Below, piece after piece: positions 9,701-19,319 of a DNA stretch of 64,000 bases. How positions within the stretch are numbered: the first letter of the stretch is position 1; every line of letters begins with the position of its first letter. The notes beneath the pieces are model-generated. The model made no database searches, was not told where the DNA came from, and saw only the letters and a program-made list of their open reading frames with translations. Source of the stretch: Ningiella ruwaisensis (GTDB lineage: Bacteria > Pseudomonadota > Gammaproteobacteria > Enterobacterales > Alteromonadaceae); contig NZ_RAHT01000004.1 of the NCBI RefSeq assembly GCF_004798935.1, positions 367,394 to 431,393 of the forward strand. The letters run 5' to 3'. A program made the translations under genes and the position numbers.

Positions 9701-10801
9701 ATGCCAAAAAAGAAAAGCGAAACATCTTCGAGACAAACACCTTCGAGCAAATCAGTTTCGACAAAATCTTCCTCAAGTGAGTCACTTGCTGTAAACAACT
9801 CACCCGATAGCGAAAACGCTGGCTCAGAAATGAAAAAACTCTTCGTCCTTGATACGAATATCCTATTGCATGAACCTTTAGCGTTTACCTCATTTAAAGA
9901 GCATGATGTGGTTGTACCAATGACCGTTCTAGAAGAGCTCGATTACATTAAAGACAGTAAAAAAGACGTGGCAAGAGATGCCAGAGTGTCTATCCGCGCG
10001 ATGGAAGATTTGCTGCGTGATGCATCGCCAGAACAAATGCTAAAAGGCGTGAGCATGCTTGGCTTAGGATCCGGGCAGGCCGCACCTACCGGGTCTTTAT
10101 CCATTTTTGCTGATTTGCAAATGCATGAAACGCAGCAAGTGTTTACCAGTAATGAGAATGACAATCGCATCATAAACGCTGCACTTCACCTGCAAAACGA
10201 GCTTGCCCCTCGCGAAGTGATTTTAGTGACAAAAGACATCAACATGCGCTTAAAAGCAAAAGGGGCTGGCATGGCAAAGGTGCAAGACTATCGCACCGAC
10301 CAGCTTATTAGCGATATTAAGTATCTCACTAAAGGCTATCACGAATATGAAGGAGAATTTTGGGCGAAAGTAAAAAGCGTAGAAAGCGTAACGGAAGGGC
10401 GCGATACCGTCCACAAGCTCGATAAATCTCTGGTGCCAGAGCCCTATATTAATGAATTTTTAGTGGATAAAGCGAAAAGCTTTGCCGGCATAATTGAAGC
10501 GATGGACGATAGCAGTATTGACGTGCTCGATTTAGGCTATGAACGCTTGATGTCAAGGCGCGCCTGGGGCATCACGCCGAAAAATATCGGTCAGGCAATG
10601 GCGATGCATACCTTACTTGATCCGCACATTGACTTGGTTGTGCTGACAGGACCGGCCGGTTCAGGAAAGACAGGTATTACTGCAAGACTTTTTTCAACAT
10701 TTGTACAGACCTATCTGAAAGCCTTGAATACACTAAAGATGCGGTGGTCATTCTTTTATCCCAAACCCAGACAATTTAGTTTCTTTTTGATAACTACGTA
10801 A
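9701..10801 (+). pseudogene. Chromosomal PIN-PhoH (YlaK-type) gene, 3' part cut off by island
   Basis: PhoH2-type proteins join an N-terminal PIN RNase domain to a C-terminal PhoH ATPase/helicase. Here the PIN domain (about 47-190 from Met at 9701; VLDTNILLHEP, DNRIINAAL, VTKDINMRLKA) and the first half of the PhoH domain are intact, ending in the Walker A GPAGSGKT at 10649-10672. Immediately after the Thr codon the sequence stops resembling PhoH and runs through about 42 unrelated codons to TAA at 10799-10801. Walker B and the rest are missing. The break coincides with the start of AT-richer accessory DNA and with a second, complete PIN-PhoH gene 60 bases further on. The start at 9701 has GGAG six bases upstream; 9689 is a possible alternative. 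The PIN half could still be expressed. Confidence 0.85.
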
Positions 10802-10862
10802 TAAGACTAGCAAACATTTACTTTAGACTAATCAAAATAGTAATTCTCAAAGAGGGACGAAA

Positions 10863-12245
10863 ATGAAAAATTCAAACGAGAATAGAAATCCACGGATATT
10901 AGATACATCGGCACTTGTTCATGATCCAAAGAGTCTGCTTTCATACAAAGATGATGTTTATATCTGTTTGACGGTGTTAGAAGAGTTAGACAACCTAAAA
11001 GAGAGAAGAGATAAAAGTGTTAGTGCCGACGCTAGAGTCGTTATAAGGATGCTTGAAGACATTATCAATGGTCATAGTGCTGAGCAGATGGAAAAAGGTA
11101 TCCCACTCCCTTCCAATGAAACTTCTAAGAGAGGAAAGTTGTTTATAGGGGTTGATACCAACTTAGATATTCAAAGTGAACTTAAGCATGGCATTGGTAG
11201 CGATGCTGATAATCGAATTATCAATTATGCGCTTCACATGCGAAAGGTATTGGGTCAGGAAGTCACGTTAGTATCTCGTGACATCAATATGCGGCTCAAG
11301 GCAAGAACAATTGGTGTTGATGCCGAAGATGTACTTGTAGACCATCAAATATCAGATATAGATTTACTGTATACCGGTGTGCAGGCATTTGATGGAGATT
11401 TGTTCGATCGTCTTAAGTCAGACGATAGTTTTAAACTCTCTGGAGAGGTATATCAACTTGACAGAAACCTTTTCAATGAAGAGGTTCAATACAATATGTA
11501 TTGGTATGATGGGGTAGGTCACATTGGTTTAGTTACTGAAGTGACAAATGAGCACGTTTTCACAAAACTACTTCCGCGAAAGCAAGATACGGTGTGGGGA
11601 ATTAGTCCAAAAAATTCCAGACAGGCTATTGCTCTGAGCCAGTTAGTAGAGCCTCATTTTGATTTAAACATCATCCTTGGTCCAGCTGGTTCAGGTAAGA
11701 CTTTTTTGGCGGTAGCCGCTGCGTTGCACCAAGTTCTGGAGTTAAAACAATACAAGAAAATAGTTGTGGTAAGGTCCCGTGATTTTATGGATGAAGATCC
11801 TGGTTTTCTTCCTGGCGACCTTAAGGAAAAATCAATGCCTTTACTTGCCGGTATTACTGATGCGTTAATTTCAATGCATTCAGTTGATGATCATGATGCA
11901 AATATTTACGCTACTGTTGAGCACATTATTGAGCGAGCCAATATTGAATTTACTTCAATGGCATACTTTCGTGGTCGCTCGATTGATGATGCCGTTTTGA
12001 TTATTGACGAAGCCCAAAACATGACCCGTGCTCAGATGAAGGGGATGTTAAGCCGTGGCGGAAAGAATTGCCGGACAATCGTTTTGGGCAACTTGGCGCA
12101 GATTGATGACAAGTTTGTAACGCCAGCATCCAGTGGAGCAACAGCAGCAGTGAATATCTACAGAAATTACGAGAAAGGAAGCATACTGATTTTTGATGAG
12201 GTAGAGCGAAGCTCGTTAGCACAATTCACTGAGCAGAACCTGTAG
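10863..12245 (+). CDS. Island-borne PIN-PhoH protein
   Basis: This 460-residue protein is a full-length, diverged relative of the interrupted chromosomal gene. It has a PIN domain (about 12-150; ILDTSALVHDP, DNRIINYAL, SRDINMRLKA), the linker WGISPKNSRQA, Walker A GPAGSGKT (about 274-281) and Walker B VLIIDEAQNM (about 378-387), then a PhoH C-terminus. Family members are thought to be RNA-acting toxin-like nuclease/helicase fusions. GAGGGACGAAA provides a ribosome site before the ATG. It may replace the function lost when the island entered, or serve the island itself. The chromosomal and island Walker A codons are nearly identical (GGTTCAGGWAAGAC), which makes this region a candidate recombination site. 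Confidence 0.9.
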   Translation: MKNSNENRNPRILDTSALVHDPKSLLSYKDDVYICLTVLEELDNLKERRDKSVSADARVVIRMLEDIINGHSAEQMEKGIPLPSNETSKRGKLFIGVDTNLDIQSELKHGIGSDADNRIINYALHMRKVLGQEVTLVSRDINMRLKARTIGVDAEDVLVDHQISDIDLLYTGVQAFDGDLFDRLKSDDSFKLSGEVYQLDRNLFNEEVQYNMYWYDGVGHIGLVTEVTNEHVFTKLLPRKQDTVWGISPKNSRQAIALSQLVEPHFDLNIILGPAGSGKTFLAVAAALHQVLELKQYKKIVVVRSRDFMDEDPGFLPGDLKEKSMPLLAGITDALISMHSVDDHDANIYATVEHIIERANIEFTSMAYFRGRSIDDAVLIIDEAQNMTRAQMKGMLSRGGKNCRTIVLGNLAQIDDKFVTPASSGATAAVNIYRNYEKGSILIFDEVERSSLAQFTEQNL

Positions 12246-12289
12246 TGTAGTTTTGCTTGGTAGACATTTTGGTAAACAGAAGTTCTACC

Positions 12290-12321
12290 GAGACCTGCGT
12301 CGGAATGAACGCGCAGTCTTT
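12290..12321 (+). terminator. Possible imperfect terminator after PIN-PhoH
   Basis: AGACCTGCGT and ACGCGCAGTCTTTT can pair with small bulges around a GAATGA-like loop and end in a short T run, about 50 bases after the PIN-PhoH stop. The pairing is imperfect, so this is tentative. Confidence 0.3.
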
Positions 12322-12421
12322 TGTAAAAGAGCCTCATTACCGGAGCAGCATACGGTCTTTAAGTCTAGCAGACTAAAACGGATTTGAGGCTAATTAAAAT
12401 TGCGAGCAAAGTTGCATCATT

Positions 12422-13738
12422 ATGACCTATAGCACTCCTAGTGGATTGTCCAAAAAAGAAGTGAGAACTCTGTTGCGACTTTTGCCTCAACAGGCAAAGA
12501 GTAAATGCTTCCAGTCGTTTGATATTGAAAAGATAAAATCGATGGATACCTTTCAACAGTCCATCACTGTTGATGGTGGTAGTTTGTTTTTGTCCAATTA
12601 CGGGATGACCATTCAATCCGATATCTGTGAGGTACTTGCCAAAAGCGAACGTTATCGCGGTTTAGTATCGATGAGAAAAATTCGAGGTATTATCAGAAAG
12701 CGCCTAGAACTTCTTTATAATCGAAAAAACACTGTATATGAAGAGAATTATCTTAACAGTATTCTTGATGATATTGATGCAACAATCAAACAGTACACCT
12801 TCGTATGCGAAGTTGCTGGACTTGATTTTTCTTATGAGTGTTGCATCGATCTCGGGTTTGGTACATTAAGATTGTTCGACAAAGAACTCATTAAGGATGT
12901 AAAACCTCATAGACTCCAAGATATTTGGGAGGACAACTTCGTTCGCCCCATCACTGGCAAACTAGTGTTCTTAGGTTGTGCTTATGGCGAGCATGATGTT
13001 GCGCTTAGTAAGTATTATGACAATGCAAATTTAAGTCTTTCATGTCTGAGGCTTTTAGCTTGCGCGAATTTCAAAAGAGCCTTCAGGGAGGCTCACGTTA
13101 GTATAAAAGGTAGAGGTGGTTTTTCTTACCAGCCAAGCTCTACTTTTGGCTGGAACAAGGATAATGGACGCTTAATTTCAACTAGCTCAGCCAGTGCTAG
13201 ACGAGAAGTATATTTTGACACAGAAATAACCAAAGGCTTTTTAGCAGAGATCTCACTTACTCACCTGCCGGAAATTCTCAAAAAAGAAGACAGAACGGAG
13301 CTTGAAGAAACAATTGTAAAATCTTTTTACTGGTTCGGCGAAGCAAACTCAGATAGTTCGTTGCCCTCCGCATTTTTAAAATTATGGTCTTGCTTGGAGT
13401 GCTTTTTCACGTTGCGCAATGAGGAAATTACGAAAAGAAATGCAATTGGAATTGCCTCTTTATTTCTTTACGGTGATATCGATATGAAGCAAGAGGACAT
13501 AGCAGAGTTGAAAGACTATCGAAGTATTAAGAAAACCGTATCTAGATATTACGCGTTAAGGTCTAAAATAGCCCATCGAGGTGTGCGCATAGGTATTAAT
13601 GATTATCAAGTGACTATATTAGCTTTCTTGACCTGTATCATCATTCTCGCTGCTACTTCCCTCGCTCGAAGAGGTTATCACGAGTTGGCATCTTTGGAGC
13701 GCGAGGCTACAAGGCTAGATAATATTCATGTTGGTTAA
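12422..13738 (+). CDS. HEPN-domain protein (ApeA-like), 438 aa
   Basis: The C-terminal 120 residues are helical and contain the HEPN RNase signature R-x4-H as RSKIAHRG near residue 380, preceded by a segment (LPSAFLKLWSCLECFF) typical of ApeA-like HEPN proteins. The N-terminal 280 residues are not recognised. HEPN proteins of this kind usually cut RNA in toxin or abortive-infection systems. No cognate antitoxin such as MNT is adjacent; the neighbours are the island PIN-PhoH gene upstream and a GNAT gene 32 bases downstream. There is no strong ribosome site before the ATG. Confidence 0.65.
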   Translation: MTYSTPSGLSKKEVRTLLRLLPQQAKSKCFQSFDIEKIKSMDTFQQSITVDGGSLFLSNYGMTIQSDICEVLAKSERYRGLVSMRKIRGIIRKRLELLYNRKNTVYEENYLNSILDDIDATIKQYTFVCEVAGLDFSYECCIDLGFGTLRLFDKELIKDVKPHRLQDIWEDNFVRPITGKLVFLGCAYGEHDVALSKYYDNANLSLSCLRLLACANFKRAFREAHVSIKGRGGFSYQPSSTFGWNKDNGRLISTSSASARREVYFDTEITKGFLAEISLTHLPEILKKEDRTELEETIVKSFYWFGEANSDSSLPSAFLKLWSCLECFFTLRNEEITKRNAIGIASLFLYGDIDMKQEDIAELKDYRSIKKTVSRYYALRSKIAHRGVRIGINDYQVTILAFLTCIIILAATSLARRGYHELASLEREATRLDNIHVG

Positions 13739-13770
13739 CTGTCGCTTATATCGCCTCAGAAGGGTTAATA

Positions 13771-14277
13771 ATGGAAAATTGTTTATCGTGGAGTAAAGAT
13801 GAATTACGTGTGCGTATTTATGATCATGCGCCCTTTTTAGACGTTGAAGCGCGAGTACCCGACGGCTACGTAAAAATGATGCTTAAGTACACTCCCAGTT
13901 ACGTCTTCATTGAGGACATCCAAGGCAATGGCTTTGATTCTAAGCTCCAGGGTAAAGGAACTGGTAGCTTGTTAGTCAACACTGCGGTGCAATACCTACG
14001 TGCTAAGCTCTCCGCCGACATAGAGGTGAGTGGTGAAATGTCTGATGCAAATGACCCAAGAGAGCCGGACTTATTAAAACACTGTCAAACAAACAGGATA
14101 AAATTTTGGGCCTCGTTCGGATTTACGATAATACCTAGTGCTGTAGGGCGGGATAGGCTAATAGCGAAGCTAAGCGACTTAAAAGTAAAAAAGGACGGTA
14201 CTGTTTTGGGGAGCCACCCGAAGTATATTCCTCTTTCTTCTTTTACTGAAGACGCATTGCCCCATAGAAGACTCTGA
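13771..14277 (+). CDS. GNAT-family acetyltransferase-like protein
   Basis: The 168-residue protein contains a GNAT motif A: a strand YVFIEDIQ followed by LQGKGTGSLLVNTAVQYL (about 56-73), with Q-x-x-G-x-G for acetyl-CoA pyrophosphate binding. A later segment (KFWASFGFTIIP) matches the usual FYxxxGF element of motif B. The substrate is unknown. AAGGG eight bases upstream supports the ATG. It follows the HEPN gene in the same direction with a 32-base gap and is likely co-transcribed. Confidence 0.65.
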   Translation: MENCLSWSKDELRVRIYDHAPFLDVEARVPDGYVKMMLKYTPSYVFIEDIQGNGFDSKLQGKGTGSLLVNTAVQYLRAKLSADIEVSGEMSDANDPREPDLLKHCQTNRIKFWASFGFTIIPSAVGRDRLIAKLSDLKVKKDGTVLGSHPKYIPLSSFTEDALPHRRL

Positions 14278-14607
14278 CTTATCGGTGTCATTAACGCCAT
14301 TCACAGAATTTGACATATGGGCACAAGAAAAATGGACAGGGCCACAACAATACGTCCTGTAGCCATCGAAATTCAGATTGTGTTACCCACTAAAGACATG
14401 GCCGGCAAGTCTTCTAGTCTCTTCTTTTCACGGGTGGAAAACGGAGATTTATTGATTCAACTGTCATATCGATAAAGTTGATGCTCAAACCGATTAGCCT
14501 TTGCGTGAATCAGATGTTTTAATTTCATTCACAATGCGGCCTCAATAAACAGCCAAGATAAATTAGCAATTTTTCAAACACGATTACCCATCGTCATCAT
14601 CTTATTT
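14278..14607. other. Intergenic region with a short unassigned ORF
   Basis: The gap lies between the GNAT gene and the convergent histidine kinase gene. It contains a 52-codon open frame on the plus strand (14317-14475) whose product (MGTRKMDRATTIRP...) I do not recognise; it could be the tail of a lost gene. No hairpin with a T run was found. Confidence 0.3.
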
Positions 14608-16005
14608 TTAAGTGTCGCTAAACTCCATAGTAAACACGGTCTTACTTTCATCGGATTCAACGTACATATCGGCTCCGTTGATCTTCATAACAGACTTAGC
14701 AATGGTTAATCCAAGGCCAGTGCCTTGACCATCTCTCTGTCGAGAGGGGTCAACTCGATAGAAGCGATTGAACAATTTAGGAATATGCTGAGGCTCAATT
14801 TTCTCCCCGCTATTTAACACCATTATTTTCTGCTTTTTTCCTTTGGACTCCGTTTTGATCTCTACCGTACTATTATCAGGAGCGTGTCTTATCGCATTTG
14901 ATATCAGATTTCCTATTGCCTGTCGGAACATAGTTTTGTCGCAGTAAATAGTAAGGTTAGAGCCGGTAAGTTGGATATTTATGTGCTTTTCGTCAGCAAG
15001 TAAATTAAAGTAATCGAGCAGGCTTGATATTTCCTTTTGCACATCTAAAGATTCAATTGCGGGTTTGATAAGCCCGTGCTCGGTTTTAGCCAATAGGAGC
15101 ATATCACTCACCATTTTCGTCATGCGCTCATATTCTTCTAAATTAGAATAAAGTATGTCGACATATTCCTCGGTTGACCGCACTTGTCCTAACATCACTT
15201 GGGTTTGGGTCGTTAAATTAGTAATTGGGGTTCGTAATTCATGTGCGATATCTGCTGAGAAGTGGGATAGTTTTTCAAAGCCATCCTCAAGACGTTCAAT
15301 CATGGTGTTGAAAGAATTTACCAGTGTGATTAATTCTTCCGGTACCTCATCTGGGTTAAGTCGTATATCAAGATTATCGGCGGTGATAGTTTCAATTTTT
15401 CGCGTAAGCTTTCTTAATGGTGATAGGCTTCTGTAAATCGCAAAACGCGCAGCTAATACTGTAATAATGCCCGAACAAATAATGATGCCCATTATCGATT
15501 TTAAAAGGCTGTTCATAAACGTCATGTGGAATTCCATGTTTGACGCTACGATGATGATATAGCTAGTATCATGCGTATTAAAACTTAATTTAATGGCTCT
15601 ATGCATATGGTTTTCATCGCTAAACAACAACATGTCTTTCGGATTAATTGATGTGTATGTTGTGGCTGTTTTAGGAAAGAATGAAAAGTCAGCTCCTTCG
15701 CTTGTAAATATCGTATCTCCTTTGTCATCCTCAACATGATAGTAGACACCATGATGTCCTGAAACTGCTTGGAATAAAAGCTTGGAAGGTTGTACCGATT
15801 GTACATGTGATTTTTCGAGCTTTAACTTAATGGCATGAAACACCTCATTAAGCTCATCGGCATCTTGCTCTTGAAAATGGTCTTCAATAGAGGTGACTAC
15901 TAGTGTGCCCATAATGCCTAGACACACGAAAATAGCTATTCCCACAAATACCATTGTTCGAAAGGAAATTGAGTACGGCTTTTGCCTTTTAATTTTGCTC
16001 TTCAT
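14608..16005 (-). CDS. Heavy-metal sensor histidine kinase (CusS/CopS type)
   Basis: The 465-residue inner-membrane kinase has a first transmembrane helix (about 17-38), a periplasmic sensor region (about 40-163), a second helix (164-186), a HAMP linker (about 188-240), the phospho-acceptor His255 in AHELRTP, an N box ([11 protein letters not shown]) and a G box ([13 protein letters not shown]). The architecture and length match CusS/PcoS/CopS sensors of periplasmic Cu(I)/Ag(I), and the periplasmic part includes His-rich HHGVYYH and HMHR. It overlaps the response regulator gene by 17 bases and sits back to back with the Cus operon it presumably controls. Confidence 0.9.
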   Translation of the reverse strand: MKSKIKRQKPYSISFRTMVFVGIAIFVCLGIMGTLVVTSIEDHFQEQDADELNEVFHAIKLKLEKSHVQSVQPSKLLFQAVSGHHGVYYHVEDDKGDTIFTSEGADFSFFPKTATTYTSINPKDMLLFSDENHMHRAIKLSFNTHDTSYIIIVASNMEFHMTFMNSLLKSIMGIIICSGIITVLAARFAIYRSLSPLRKLTRKIETITADNLDIRLNPDEVPEELITLVNSFNTMIERLEDGFEKLSHFSADIAHELRTPITNLTTQTQVMLGQVRSTEEYVDILYSNLEEYERMTKMVSDMLLLAKTEHGLIKPAIESLDVQKEISSLLDYFNLLADEKHINIQLTGSNLTIYCDKTMFRQAIGNLISNAIRHAPDNSTVEIKTESKGKKQKIMVLNSGEKIEPQHIPKLFNRFYRVDPSRQRDGQGTGLGLTIAKSVMKINGADMYVESDESKTVFTMEFSDT

Positions 16006-16672
16006 CAGTTGTTAATTTGTATCCCATACCACGAACCGTTTGAATCAATTTTGGGGAAAATTCATCATCAATTTTAGCTCTTAAGCGGCGTATTGCTACA
16101 TCGATGACGTTTGTATCGCTGTCAAAATTAATATCCCATACTTGAGACGCAATCAACGAGCGTGGAAGCACCTCTCCTTGCCTTCTGACCATGAGTTCTA
16201 AAAGCGAAAACTCTTTTGTTGTCAAATTAATGGATTGGCCAGCGCGTTTTACAACACGAGACGGGATGTCCATTTGCAAATCTGCGACTTGCAGCAGGTT
16301 GGTTGCTACTGTATTTCCTCTTCGAAAAAGGGTTCTGACTCTAGCCAACAATTCTGCAAAAGCAAAAGGCTTCACTAAATAATCGTCAGCGCCCAGCTCT
16401 AGACCCTTTACTCTGTCATTGACACTATCTCTTGCGGTTAAAAATAATACAGGAGTTTGATTACCAGATTGACGCAATGATTCTAGAATCCGCCATCCAT
16501 TAATATCTGGTAGCATGACATCTAATATTATTAAATTAAACTCGCCCGTAATCGCTTTATGGTGACCGTCTAAACCATTGCGAACGAGCTCAATGACAAA
16601 TCCAGACTCTGTCAATCCTTGCTTTATATAGTCACCGATTTTCTTTTCATCCTCGACTACCAAAATTTTCAT
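15989..16672 (-). CDS. OmpR-family response regulator (CusR/CopR type)
   Basis: The 227-residue protein has a receiver domain with phospho-acceptor Asp51 in [10 protein letters not shown] and Lys near 101 in LVKPF, followed by a winged-helix DNA-binding domain with RRLRAKID and VRGMGYKL at the end. These features match CusR, CopR and PcoR. It is transcribed away from the Cus operon and overlaps its kinase. OmpR-family dimers bind direct repeats about 11 bp apart, which is exactly the spacing of the GTAATS boxes before 16978, 26658, 32361 and 43552, so it is the best candidate to bind them. Confidence 0.92.
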   Translation of the reverse strand: MKILVVEDEKKIGDYIKQGLTESGFVIELVRNGLDGHHKAITGEFNLIILDVMLPDINGWRILESLRQSGNQTPVLFLTARDSVNDRVKGLELGADDYLVKPFAFAELLARVRTLFRRGNTVATNLLQVADLQMDIPSRVVKRAGQSINLTTKEFSLLELMVRRQGEVLPRSLIASQVWDINFDSDTNVIDVAIRRLRAKIDDEFSPKLIQTVRGMGYKLTTDEEQN

Positions 16673-16837
16673 AGTTCACTCACGTTATGTTTAATGTGAT
16701 TTCGGGACTTAGTGTTGCTAAATGTTTAATAAGTGGGTGTTCGAGATTGGATCTTGCAACTCGGGCCAACAAAACGTACCTCACTCACAAGCAATATATT
16801 CCAATGCATAAAAATAACCAACGATTGCTCTGACTAG

Positions 16838-16876
16838 ATTACAACATTGTAATGAACAGGTAATCGCACTGCCATG
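16838..16876 (+). promoter_or_regulatory. CopR/CusR-type box 1, upstream of the Cus operon
   Basis: Direct repeats GTAATG (16849-16854) and GTAATC (16860-16865) are 11 bp apart and are followed by GCCATG at 16871. The first repeat is also the right arm of a perfect palindrome, ATTACAA-CA-TTGTAAT (16838-16853), which resembles the E. coli CusR box (TGACAA-NN-TTGTCA). A TATACT at about 16886 could serve as -10. The site lies in the divergent region between the regulator and the Cus operon. Confidence 0.7.
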
Positions 16877-16977
16877 TTGCTTAACTATACTCTTCAATTG
16901 GAACTATATTTAGAATACCTTATCAAAGTTATTTCAAGAATAGTAAAGTCGTATTAGATTATTCATTAAGGGTCGGT

Positions 16978-17337
16978 GTGGTCAGTAAATGCATTAAAAC
17001 TGTTTTGCTTATAATATTTTTAAGCACTCAAGTTGCAGATTCGTTTGCGATGTCCAGCCCTGGCTGCGACATGCAAAACGACATGCATGAGCAACACCTT
17101 ATGGATAACGACCACAATTCATCACAAAATAGTAATGAGATGAGTCAGATGGACGCGGATTGCTGTGGCGACGGGTGTTCTTGTCCACTAGGCATTGTGT
17201 CCATCGCGATGCTCGTGAATTTTGACATTTTAACTCCAATCGACTTCAAATCCCTCAAGCCCAACACTTTTATCACGGATGCAGACGATGCTGTCCTTGG
17301 TCGCTTGCAACGTCCTCCAAAACGCTCTTTAGCCTAA
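16978..17337 (+). CDS. Secreted Cys/Met/His-rich protein with C-terminal RPP motif
   Basis: A signal peptide (1-24, ending ADSFA) precedes a short acidic region rich in Met, His and Asp, then a cysteine cluster DCCGDGCSC and a C-terminus ending QRPPKRSLA. The start is GTG with AAGGGT upstream. It is the first gene after CopR box 1. Three other small proteins of this window (42708-43115, 46473-46850, 55751-56122) share the plan of signal peptide, Cys/His cluster and final RPP. The plan is reminiscent of DUF2946 and CopL-type copper proteins. It probably binds metal in the periplasm; this is inferred from composition and context. Confidence 0.7.
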   Translation: MVSKCIKTVLLIIFLSTQVADSFAMSSPGCDMQNDMHEQHLMDNDHNSSQNSNEMSQMDADCCGDGCSCPLGIVSIAMLVNFDILTPIDFKSLKPNTFITDADDAVLGRLQRPPKRSLA

Positions 17338-17433
17338 CTCCAAAAATTTGGCGAAGCTCGTCAAAATTCCAATATCGAACGCCGCCCAATAAAGGCTGTG
17401 GCCGACATTTAAATTGTTAGAAAGAGAAATCAA

Positions 17434-17958
17434 ATGAAGCCAATAAAATTGCTTTTTACTATATTAGTGCTGCTTATTTCAGTGACTATCGTCGTTGCAT
17501 GCACAAAAGAATCAGTTACTACTGAACAATATAAGACCAATTCCCAAGAGATTGAGTCGAGTTTAAAGTTGGACGTTTTTAAACGCGAGTCGTGTGGATG
17601 TTGTCAGGGATGGATTGATCATGCTGAATCGCAAGGCATCCAAACCGATGTAGATGATATTGTTTTTCTCACTACTAAAAAACAAGATCTCGGAATCGAA
17701 CCAATGTACCGCTCCTGCCATACATCGGTGTCAACTGAAGGGTATGTTTTCGAAGGTCATATACCCGTCAAATTTATTGTTAAATACTTAGATAATGTTC
17801 CGCAAGGAACTATCGGCCTCTCAGTGCCGGGTATGCCTGTTGGCAGTCCAGGAATGGAGAACGGCGATCAATTCAGACCATATCAAGTGTTATTGCTCAA
17901 AGATGACGGTACAGCAGAGGTTTTTGCAGAGGTGAATTCGTATGAGGAGCAATTCTGA
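17434..17958 (+). CDS. DUF411 (CopG-like) periplasmic lipoprotein
   Basis: DUF411 proteins accompany copper and silver efflux operons and are thought to bind metal in the periplasm. The 174-residue product has a lipoprotein signal (VVAC at the cleavage site), the motif KRESCGCCQGWI near residues 50-61, and the second conserved cysteine in MYRSCHTS, followed by FEGHIP and PGMPVGSPGME; all are DUF411 hallmarks. It ends by overlapping the CusC-like gene by one base, showing a tight operon. Confidence 0.88.
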   Translation: MKPIKLLFTILVLLISVTIVVACTKESVTTEQYKTNSQEIESSLKLDVFKRESCGCCQGWIDHAESQGIQTDVDDIVFLTTKKQDLGIEPMYRSCHTSVSTEGYVFEGHIPVKFIVKYLDNVPQGTIGLSVPGMPVGSPGMENGDQFRPYQVLLLKDDGTAEVFAEVNSYEEQF

Positions 17959-19319
17959 TGAGTGCTTTTAAAGGCTTTGCATGCCTAATTTTGCTTGTTA
18001 CAACAAGTAGTCAAATATTAGCAGAACAAAAGACCCCCCTTACTTTGCAGCAGGCTGTTGCCCAAGCTATCCAAAAGGACCCGTGGTTGGAAGGTAGCCA
18101 ATATCGGGAAAACGCGACTATTTCTTCAAGTATCGCCGCAGATACTTTGCCTGATCCAGTTGTGTCTTTAGGGTTGGCAAACGTCCCTACTGATGGTTTT
18201 GCGTTCGACCAAGAGCCTATGACTCAAATTAAAGCTGGCATTTCACAAATGTTTCCTCGTGGAGAAAGCTTGAGTATTAGACGCAAGCAACTCGAAGAAT
18301 TGGCAACGCAGCATCCATTTATGCGATTGGACAGAATGGCCAAAACACAAGTTGCCGTTTCTACTAAGTGGTTTGACGTTTATCTAGCACAGCAAAGCAT
18401 TTCGCTAATTGAGAAAGACAGATCTTTGTTTGAACAACTCAGTGAAATTGCAGAAGCGAATTACTCCTCTGCCGTCGGTAAAGTCAGGCAACAAGATATT
18501 ATCCGAGCGCAGTTGGAACTAGCGCGACTTGAAGACAGACTCACAAAGCTATCTTCTCAAAAAGAAAGGGCCTCGGCCGAACTTTTAGAATGGTTGACCG
18601 GCGGCGATTCAGGCGCGTTCAATAACTCGGTAAATGTTGCCTCTCTTGAACTACCAAAAACGTTGCCAGAAATTGAAGGAATAGAGAACGCCTACTACAA
18701 GATATTGAAAGCTAATAATCAACAAATGTTGGCAAATATACTCATCTCGCACCCTCTTATAAGAGCTGTTGAAAGCCGAATAAAGTCTAGTCAGACTGGC
18801 ATTAAACTAGCGAAACAACAATACAAGCCGCAATGGGGAGTAAATGCCAGTTATGCATATCGAGCAGATGACCAAATGGACAGAAGCCGAGCAGATTTTC
18901 TTTCAATCGGCGTTAGCTTTGACCTCCCTTTGTTTACAGAAAATAAACAAGATAAAGAAGTAAGCGCCGCCGTTAACGAATCAGAAGCAATTAAAACTGA
19001 AAAACGATTAGTGCTTAGAGGCATGCTTGCTCAAATGCAATCCATTTTTGCAGCAAGAGAACGGCTGTTGGAGAGACAGACCTTATATCGCACGAATATT
19101 CTCCAGCAATCAAGCGAACAAGCCGAAGCCTCGTTAACGGCTTATACCAATGATGACGGTGATTTTGCTGAAGTTGTGAGAGCTAGGATTGCTGATCTAA
19201 ATGCTCGCATTGACGCATTAGAAATCGAAGTCGAACTACTTAAAACAAACATTCAACTAAATTACTTTTTTTCTGAGCAGAGTCTTAAAGCTGTATCTGA
19301 ATTTGGAGCAAACCAATGA
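17958..19319 (+). CDS. cusC: CusC-like outer membrane efflux protein (TolC family)
   Basis: The product forms the outer-membrane duct of a tripartite Cu/Ag efflux pump. It has a signal peptide (about 1-22) and the TolC-family pattern of two repeats of long amphipathic helices (LTLQQAVAQAIQKDP at the start of the mature protein). Length is 453. It overlaps the DUF411 gene by one base and the CusB-like gene by four bases (ATGA), so the four genes are translated as one unit. No lipobox is seen, unlike E. coli CusC. Confidence 0.88.
   Translation: MSAFKGFACLILLVTTSSQILAEQKTPLTLQQAVAQAIQKDPWLEGSQYRENATISSSIAADTLPDPVVSLGLANVPTDGFAFDQEPMTQIKAGISQMFPRGESLSIRRKQLEELATQHPFMRLDRMAKTQVAVSTKWFDVYLAQQSISLIEKDRSLFEQLSEIAEANYSSAVGKVRQQDIIRAQLELARLEDRLTKLSSQKERASAELLEWLTGGDSGAFNNSVNVASLELPKTLPEIEGIENAYYKILKANNQQMLANILISHPLIRAVESRIKSSQTGIKLAKQQYKPQWGVNASYAYRADDQMDRSRADFLSIGVSFDLPLFTENKQDKEVSAAVNESEAIKTEKRLVLRGMLAQMQSIFAARERLLERQTLYRTNILQQSSEQAEASLTAYTNDDGDFAEVVRARIADLNARIDALEIEVELLKTNIQLNYFFSEQSLKAVSEFGANQ

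Noticed and set aside
10673..10862. Tn7-like transposon end at the phoH junction
   Set aside because: A TGTACAGACC occurs near the junction, but no repeated end-binding sites or Tns/Tni proteins are in view.
10863..12245. Second PIN-PhoH gene as the frameshifted remainder of the first
   Set aside because: It is complete with its own PIN domain and Walker A, and its sequence diverges clearly from the first copy over the shared region.
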